Shown here: positions 31,693 to 36,262 of the stretch, piece by piece
How the letters are laid out: each line of letters opens with the position of its first letter
Numbering within the stretch: position 1 is the stretch's first letter
Assembly (NCBI GenBank): GCA_017646015.1
Contig: JAGCNI010000135.1
Span: 1 to 36,262, forward strand
Reading direction: 5' to 3'
DNA: 36,262 nt
From: Lentisphaeria bacterium
GTDB lineage: Bacteria > Verrucomicrobiota > Lentisphaeria > Victivallales > UBA1829
Program-made: the position numbers and the translations under genes
The notes under the pieces: generated by a model
What the model saw: only the letters and a program-made list of their open reading frames with translations
The model's database searches: none
Told to the model about the DNA's origin: nothing

Positions 31693-32958
31693 TTATTCTG
31701 TCACGGGAAAAACATCGCTCAATGCCCATTTTGAAGGTGTTTCAGGCACTCTGTCGAGCCATTTTCCATTGGTGAAATCCGGGAACGGAACAGGCATTCC
31801 GCCCAATGCAATGGACTGTTCAGAAAGACAGGTAATGCTCATCCATGCTGCGCAGTCATACACGTCGATCGGAGTGACATCTTTTCTGCGGACTGCATCC
31901 AGAAACGCATTCAGACAGAGGAAGTCCATTCCACCATGTTCCCCAACCGGATTTTCCCGGAAGTGCTCCCAGATCGGATGATCATATTTTTCATAGAAAG
32001 ATTCAACTTTATCCCAATCATGCACCAGATACGGATTGCCGGCAGCATCAATTTTTTCATATTTCGGACTGATACCATCCACATAGATGCCATTTGCATT
32101 TTCCAGCCAGATCCCTTTGGTTCCCTGAACACGACAATCGCGGGAATAAGGACGAGGCAGTGAAACACCATGTGTCAATGTAATATTTTCACCGTTGGCA
32201 CAATGGATCACTGTTGTAACAATGTCCCCTTCATTGTAACGGATCGGACAGGGCTTTCCTGTATGGCTTTCATAAGCAGACACAAAACCGCGGGCTTTTG
32301 TGGCATGAGAAGAAAGAGTCAGGAAACGGTTGCCGCGATTGATATTCAGAATTTTGGCAATCGGTCCGATCCCGTGAGTCGGATAAAGATCGCCGTTGCG
32401 GTACCGGTTGTGGAGGGTACGTTCCAAACGCAAGCCGGTCTCCGCCGCCCAGGACATTTCACCAAGGTCATGTTCGTATCCGCATTCGCAATAGATCAAT
32501 TCCCCGAACATCCCTTTGCGGACCATGTTCAGAACCATCAATTCATTTCTGCCATAACAGCAGTTTTCCAGCATCATGCAGGAAACACCAGTCGATTCAG
32601 ACGCATGAACCAACTGCCAAAGTTCTTCTGTGGAGGAGGCTCCACCCACTTCGATCCCCACATATTTCCCTTTTTTCATGCAGTCACAGGCAATCTGCAG
32701 ATGGGAGTTCCAACTGGTCGGAACAAATAACGCTTCCACATTGGGATCGTCCAGCAGTTCATGATAATCCAAATAGGCTTTGGGACGGGGTGAGGAATGG
32801 GAATCAAAAATACTGTTGATCTTATCAATACGCTCCTGACGCACATCGCAAATCGCTGTAACATCAATATTTTCCATGTGAAAAATAGAGGCAAGCAAAG
32901 TTTCAGTCCGTTGTCCAAGACCGATCATACCAACTTTTACTGTTCGCAGTTCAGCCAT
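31693..32958 (-). CDS. Gfo/Idh/MocA-type protein of the GH109 alpha-N-acetylgalactosaminidase type
   Basis: 421 residues with a GGAGG ribosome binding site. The N-terminal Rossmann fold has VGMIGLGQR (9-17). Features typical of the GH109 glycosidases follow: EVGGASSTEELWQLV, CMMLENCCYGRNEL (127-140), FGELIYCECGYEHDL and NGDLYPTHGIGPIAKILNINRG (start near 188, the best family signature). GH109 enzymes use a bound NAD+ in a transient oxidation-elimination mechanism to release alpha-linked GalNAc; whether this protein cleaves the same bond is inference. No signal peptide, in contrast to the Tat-exported founding member, so it should act in the cytoplasm. It is the last gene of the operon that starts with the sodium symporter. 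Confidence 0.83.
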   Translation of the reverse strand: MAELRTVKVGMIGLGQRTETLLASIFHMENIDVTAICDVRQERIDKINSIFDSHSSPRPKAYLDYHELLDDPNVEALFVPTSWNSHLQIACDCMKKGKYVGIEVGGASSTEELWQLVHASESTGVSCMMLENCCYGRNELMVLNMVRKGMFGELIYCECGYEHDLGEMSWAAETGLRLERTLHNRYRNGDLYPTHGIGPIAKILNINRGNRFLTLSSHATKARGFVSAYESHTGKPCPIRYNEGDIVTTVIHCANGENITLTHGVSLPRPYSRDCRVQGTKGIWLENANGIYVDGISPKYEKIDAAGNPYLVHDWDKVESFYEKYDHPIWEHFRENPVGEHGGMDFLCLNAFLDAVRRKDVTPIDVYDCAAWMSITCLSEQSIALGGMPVPFPDFTNGKWLDRVPETPSKWALSDVFPVTE

Positions 32959-32987
32959 TTTTCAAAATCCTCCTTATTAAAAATATC

Positions 32988-33938
32988 TTATTCTGATAAA
33001 AACAATGACCGTGTGATATTTTGAATTTCAATTTCCAGACGTTTATCATTTTCTGTCGGCGCAAAATGTCCGACCTCACGGATCTTCAAGATCCGGTTCT
33101 TTTCCGGAATGGAGTTGGCAACAGAAAATTGTCCGGCAGGAGCCACACAAGGATCAAATAAAGCTGGAGTCACCAGAACAGGAATATTCAGATACTGCGC
33201 AGAAACCGACGCATCAAAATACGCAAGAACATCCAACGCCTCCGGATGATCCTGCACATACTGACGGCATGCCTCGCCACTACCGGTGGACTGATAATCA
33301 AAACGGATCGCCGAGCCGAATGTGGGCACAGCCAGATGAGCAGCTTTAAACCGTTTGTCCCACGGCAGCATCAACGCACCCATTCCGCCGCCCATACTGG
33401 CTCCTTCATAATTCAGATTGGAAACTGTATCCGGAAACATGTCGATCATCACACTGACTGCCATCCAGAGGTCTGTGATCACTCCACGCAGAATATATGT
33501 TTCTTTGGAACGGATCCCGTGAAGAACATGCAGAGATGCTTTCCACGGAATCTCCTTGCATTGAGAACGTCCAAGCCCGCGGACACAGGGATGACAAATC
33601 GTAAGTCCCAAGTCAAATTTCTCCGCCGGAACCGCCGGATTTCCATAGCCCTGCCCGATCAGAAGTCCGCCTTTGGACTCCTCCGGACGGCACAGCCACA
33701 TGCTGAATTCTGTATTGTCCCAATTTTTGACACGGATCAGATAAATCCGTACACCCGGATCGGGAGACCAGATTTCCCTTTCGATAAAGTAAGTCGGCAC
33801 ATGGGACATGACCAGATTATAATTTTCTTCCCAGAATGATTTGAAATCAGCCGGAGCTTCAGGAGCTTTGATTTTCAACAGCTCCTCACAGGTCATACCA
33901 TTGGTCGGATCAAAAGGAAAACTATGTTCCGGAATCAT
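32988..33938 (-). CDS. Acetyl esterase of the CE7 (acetylxylan/cephalosporin-C deacetylase) type
   Basis: 316 residues. Alpha/beta hydrolase with the CE7-type plan: the oxyanion/turn region RGLGRSQ (variant of RGQGGS), the nucleophile in YEGASMGGGMG (Ser181), the acid in LFDPCVAPAG (Asp262), and the base in EVGHFAP (His291). HVLHGI and YILRGVITDLWMAV match CE7 helices. Such enzymes remove O-acetyl groups from xylo-oligosaccharides and other small acetylated sugars inside the cell. No signal peptide is seen, which fits CE7. The start overlaps the stop of the symporter gene by ATGA; the gap of 29 bases to the GH109-type gene completes the operon. The substrate of this protein is not certain. 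Confidence 0.84.
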   Translation of the reverse strand: MIPEHSFPFDPTNGMTCEELLKIKAPEAPADFKSFWEENYNLVMSHVPTYFIEREIWSPDPGVRIYLIRVKNWDNTEFSMWLCRPEESKGGLLIGQGYGNPAVPAEKFDLGLTICHPCVRGLGRSQCKEIPWKASLHVLHGIRSKETYILRGVITDLWMAVSVMIDMFPDTVSNLNYEGASMGGGMGALMLPWDKRFKAAHLAVPTFGSAIRFDYQSTGSGEACRQYVQDHPEALDVLAYFDASVSAQYLNIPVLVTPALFDPCVAPAGQFSVANSIPEKNRILKIREVGHFAPTENDKRLEIEIQNITRSLFLSE

Positions 33939-35629
33939 TTTTTCACACTTTCCACAAAACCTTTTTCTGTAAAATCCGGGGGCTGGACCTGTTGCACAAC
34001 TGCCGGTTTTTCATTATGCGCTAACACTTCCGGAACCTGGAACTTGATCAATCCAATACTGTAAAGGAAAGCAAAAAACAGCAGGATCGGTGTGACCCAA
34101 CGGACAAATACCGCCCAGAGTACAGCCGGTGTAGAGATCTGATTGTGAATGTTGTAGCCACGTTCTCCACGCAATCCGGCAGCAAGCAGGAAAATATTGG
34201 TGTCCAAATGATAAGAAGAACCTTTCCGGATCTCTTTCAACGCATGACGTGTCCCCCAGATCCAACCGACATATCCGGTGATCAGCAATCCACCGATCGG
34301 CAGCAGCCAGTCGGAACAGACTGAATCCATAGCATCAAACATACTTCCTCTGACAGACGGGAAAGAGGCATTGAAAAAATCATAAAGCCACGGAAGATTA
34401 TCCCAGTTTGCAATACTCAATGCCGGCAGAAGTCCCAGCAGACCGCAACAGAAAACTGTCAGACCGACAGCCAGCTTACGCGGCATTTTGAACTGTTCGA
34501 TCCCTGTATTCGCCACCACTTCGCATAAACTCATGGAACTGGTCAATGCCGCAATGAAAAGCATCAGGAAAAACAAAGTATTCCAGAAAATTCCGCCGCC
34601 CGGAATCAAATTGAAAGCTGCCGGCAGAATTTCAAAAGTCAGACTCGGACCACGGGTCGGTTCAAATCCCATCGCAAAAACAGCCGGAAAAATCGCCAAC
34701 CCAGCCATGATCGCCGCACTGGTGTCCAAAAGAATCACTGTCAAAGAAGATTTTACAAGATTGGTCTGTTTCTTCAGGTAACTTCCGTATGTGATCGTGA
34801 TCCCCATGGCAAGACTCAATGTGAAAAAGGCATGACCCATCGCAATCAAAACCCCTTCCGCTGAAAGTTTGGAGAAATCAGGATACAGGAAAAAGCGGAT
34901 CCCTTTGGATGCATTGGGCAGCGTGATCGAACGCAAAAGAAGAATGACCAGAAGAACAAACAGAAACGGCATCAGAAATTTGGAAAAACGTTCGATCCCT
35001 TTCTTTACACCAAAAAGAAGAATACTTCCTGTGATCGTAATAAAAATAAGATGGGCACTGATGATCATTCCCCACGCACTCTTCGGTGCTTCCAAAATCG
35101 GCTTCATCACCGCTTCCGCTCCCGCCTGTGTCGTGAATGTCAATCCCCCTGTCACCGCCTTGACAATGTAAATCAATGTCCAGCCGCCAATCACACAATA
35201 GTAGGAAAGAATCACTGCCGGAACAATGAACCCACTGATGATCCCGAGAGATTTCCATTTGAAAAGAAGCATGCAGACACCGCAGAATGCAATCAGGACC
35301 GCAAAACCGTATTGACCGAAAAATGTAATCACACAGCTGACTATGATCACAAAAAAGGCAAAGGCATCCAAGGCAAAACTTCGTTTCGGTGTGAAAAATT
35401 CAAATGCTCCGATCGCTCCGCGACGGGTCGCACGACCCAACGCAAGTTCACAGATCATGATCGGCAAGCCCACTGTCAATACACAAAGCAAATATACAAG
35501 TACAAATGCCGCTCCTCCGTTCATCCCCGTAACATACGGAAATTTCCAGATATTTCCCAAGCCGATTGCAGCTCCTGCCGTCGCCAGCAGAAAACCCCAG
35601 TGTGATCCCCAATGTTCTCTCGTTTCCAT
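33935..35629 (-). CDS. Neurotransmitter:sodium symporter (NSS/SNF) family transporter
   Basis: 564 residues with an AGGAA site upstream. About twelve membrane helices. The first contains the family signature GAAIGLGNIWKFPYV with the conserved G-N-I-W-(R/K)-F-P-Y, followed by NGGAAFVLVYLLC. Further family marks are ELALGRATRRGAIG, GGWTLIYIVKAV and SLAMGITITYGSYL. NSS members (LeuT type) import amino acids or related organic compounds with Na+. Bacterial members are often nearer 450-510 residues; the excess here is in the last third, near the C-terminus and tail. It leads an operon with a CE7-like esterase and a GH109-like protein, divergent from a MarR-type regulator; the substrate is unknown. 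Confidence 0.94.
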   Translation of the reverse strand: METREHWGSHWGFLLATAGAAIGLGNIWKFPYVTGMNGGAAFVLVYLLCVLTVGLPIMICELALGRATRRGAIGAFEFFTPKRSFALDAFAFFVIIVSCVITFFGQYGFAVLIAFCGVCMLLFKWKSLGIISGFIVPAVILSYYCVIGGWTLIYIVKAVTGGLTFTTQAGAEAVMKPILEAPKSAWGMIISAHLIFITITGSILLFGVKKGIERFSKFLMPFLFVLLVILLLRSITLPNASKGIRFFLYPDFSKLSAEGVLIAMGHAFFTLSLAMGITITYGSYLKKQTNLVKSSLTVILLDTSAAIMAGLAIFPAVFAMGFEPTRGPSLTFEILPAAFNLIPGGGIFWNTLFFLMLFIAALTSSMSLCEVVANTGIEQFKMPRKLAVGLTVFCCGLLGLLPALSIANWDNLPWLYDFFNASFPSVRGSMFDAMDSVCSDWLLPIGGLLITGYVGWIWGTRHALKEIRKGSSYHLDTNIFLLAAGLRGERGYNIHNQISTPAVLWAVFVRWVTPILLFFAFLYSIGLIKFQVPEVLAHNEKPAVVQQVQPPDFTEKGFVESVKK

Positions 35630-35683
35630 AATTTCCTCTGTCTTGCTTCTTTTATTTTAAAGTATTTTTTTTCAAAGTCAGGT

Positions 35684-35712
35684 AAATTACATGCAGAAAC
35701 ACGATTTTGCAA
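35684..35712 (-). promoter_or_regulatory. Candidate sigma70 promoter of the symporter-esterase-glycosidase operon
   Basis: On the minus strand: TTGCAA (35712-35707), a 17-base spacer, then TAATTT (35689-35684), about 55 bases before the ATG. Confidence 0.45.
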
Positions 35713-35743
35713 TAAAAGTTTCGGATTATTTTTTGTTTTATTC

Positions 35744-35771
35744 TTGAAAATTATTTAAAATGTAATATATT
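35744..35771 (+). promoter_or_regulatory. Candidate sigma70 promoter of the MarR-type regulator gene
   Basis: TTGAAA (35744-35749), a 16-base spacer and TATATT (35766-35771). It is back to back with the symporter promoter, so one bound regulator could act on both. Confidence 0.55.
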
Positions 35772-35816
35772 TAGAAACTAATCATTTATCATCAACTTTT
35801 GAGGAAACAGAAAAAT

Positions 35817-36262
35817 ATGGAAAACAATGCGGACAGTGTGAAACTCTGGAGACAACTCTTCCAGACAGTGGAAGCAATCCGGAATTATTATGCCCGTCAT
35901 ATCGGAGTCAGGCGTCCTTATCCGGAAATAACTCTGCCGCAGCTCCGTGTACTCAGCTGTGTCATATTGAGTTCCGACGAAAAGAAAAAAGCCAAGGATA
36001 TCGCTGAAGAACTGGGTATCTCCCCCGGTGGAATCTCACAAATCGTTGAATCTCTCGTCAAAATGGAACTCCTGATTCGCAAAACAGATGAGTCCGACCG
36101 CAGAGCTGTCAATATCTCTTTATCGGAAAAAGGAAAAAAAATACAGAACGATTTCGATAATTCCCTGTCTGACCTCTTCAGCCGGATCCTCAATCCGGTC
36201 GAACCGGAAAAACAGAAAATTTTTATTGAAGTTCTGGAGTGTATGAACAACTCCCTTGAAAA
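35817..36262 (+). CDS. MarR-family transcriptional regulator (cut by window end)
   Basis: 148 codons are visible and the frame is still open at the window edge. It begins MENNADSVKLWRQLFQTVEA after a GAGGAA ribosome binding site. The winged-helix DNA-binding core is seen in LPQLRVLSCVI, KAKDIAEELGISPGGISQIV (recognition helix) and the wing LIRKTDESDRRAVNISLSEKG, whose D-x-R motif is diagnostic for MarR. Such dimeric regulators usually repress a divergent gene and are released by small ligands. The divergent neighbour is the symporter-esterase-glycosidase operon, a natural candidate target, but no clear palindrome was found in the 187-base gap. Confidence 0.9.
   Translation, partial: MENNADSVKLWRQLFQTVEAIRNYYARHIGVRRPYPEITLPQLRVLSCVILSSDEKKKAKDIAEELGISPGGISQIVESLVKMELLIRKTDESDRRAVNISLSEKGKKIQNDFDNSLSDLFSRILNPVEPEKQKIFIEVLECMNNSLE

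Noticed and set aside
1..36262. tRNA, rRNA, CRISPR, insertion sequence or phage signals
   Set aside because: No cloverleaf, direct-repeat array, transposase, integrase or terminal inverted repeat was recognised by reading; this was not a computed search.

Overview
The window is a gene-dense bacterial chromosome segment of roughly half G+C. Genes lie on both strands, mostly in short operons with ATGA-type stop/start overlaps, AGGA/GGAG ribosome binding sites and sigma70-like promoters whose -10 is often TATATT. No rRNA, tRNA, CRISPR array, insertion sequence or phage gene was seen, so this looks like core chromosome. The gene set (full-length PilB/GspE ATPases in tandem with PilC, a GH109-type glycosidase, a CE7-type esterase, a CBM9-like protein, a NagA-like amidohydrolase) suggests a carbohydrate-degrading anaerobe, possibly from the PVC group such as Lentisphaerota/Victivallales. 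That placement is inference from gene content; there is no marker RNA.

Layout. 1-2.4 kb (minus strand): NagA-like deacetylase, RlmI-like methyltransferase, a doubtful 34-residue ORF and the 5' end of a glycerophosphodiester phosphodiesterase. 2.67-8.8 kb (plus): two PilB/GspE ATPases, PilC, type III pantothenate kinase (coaX) and phosphoribosylanthranilate isomerase (trpF). 8.9-15.6 kb (plus): GNAT-like acyltransferase, EEP-family hydrolase, YgiQ-type radical SAM protein, DEAD-box helicase with a DbpA-like RNA-binding domain, and a CBM9-like protein, closed by a strong terminator. 15.7-17.5 kb: divergent PHP phosphoesterase and EamA transporter sharing an intergenic palindrome. 17.6-18.5 kb (minus): NifU-like protein and tsaB. 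18.7-26.2 kb (plus): hisD and hisC, then an ABC-2 gene set (ATPase, permease, anchored protein with two zinc ribbons, anchored helical protein, second permease, secreted protein). 26.3-31.6 kb (plus): a tight five-gene operon of FAD oxidoreductase, Nudix hydrolase, OppD-like ATPase, TPR protein and mutL, ending in a strong terminator. 31.7-35.6 kb (minus): neurotransmitter:sodium symporter family transporter, CE7-like esterase and GH109-like glycosidase, divergent from a MarR regulator cut by the window end.

How the genes work together. PilB-PilB-PilC form the cytoplasmic motor and platform of a type IV pilus or type II secretion machine. HisD and HisC are the last steps of histidine synthesis. 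The six-gene ABC-2 set has no function I can name and is the best candidate here for an undescribed envelope system. The symporter-esterase-glycosidase operon looks like a small uptake-and-deacylation/deglycosylation pathway with a plausible MarR switch. Other points worth a look are a NagA homologue whose usual catalytic Asp is Asn, a CoaX whose first motif has Asn for Asp, an operator-like palindrome over the EamA promoter, and a long structured leader before the DEAD-box helicase.
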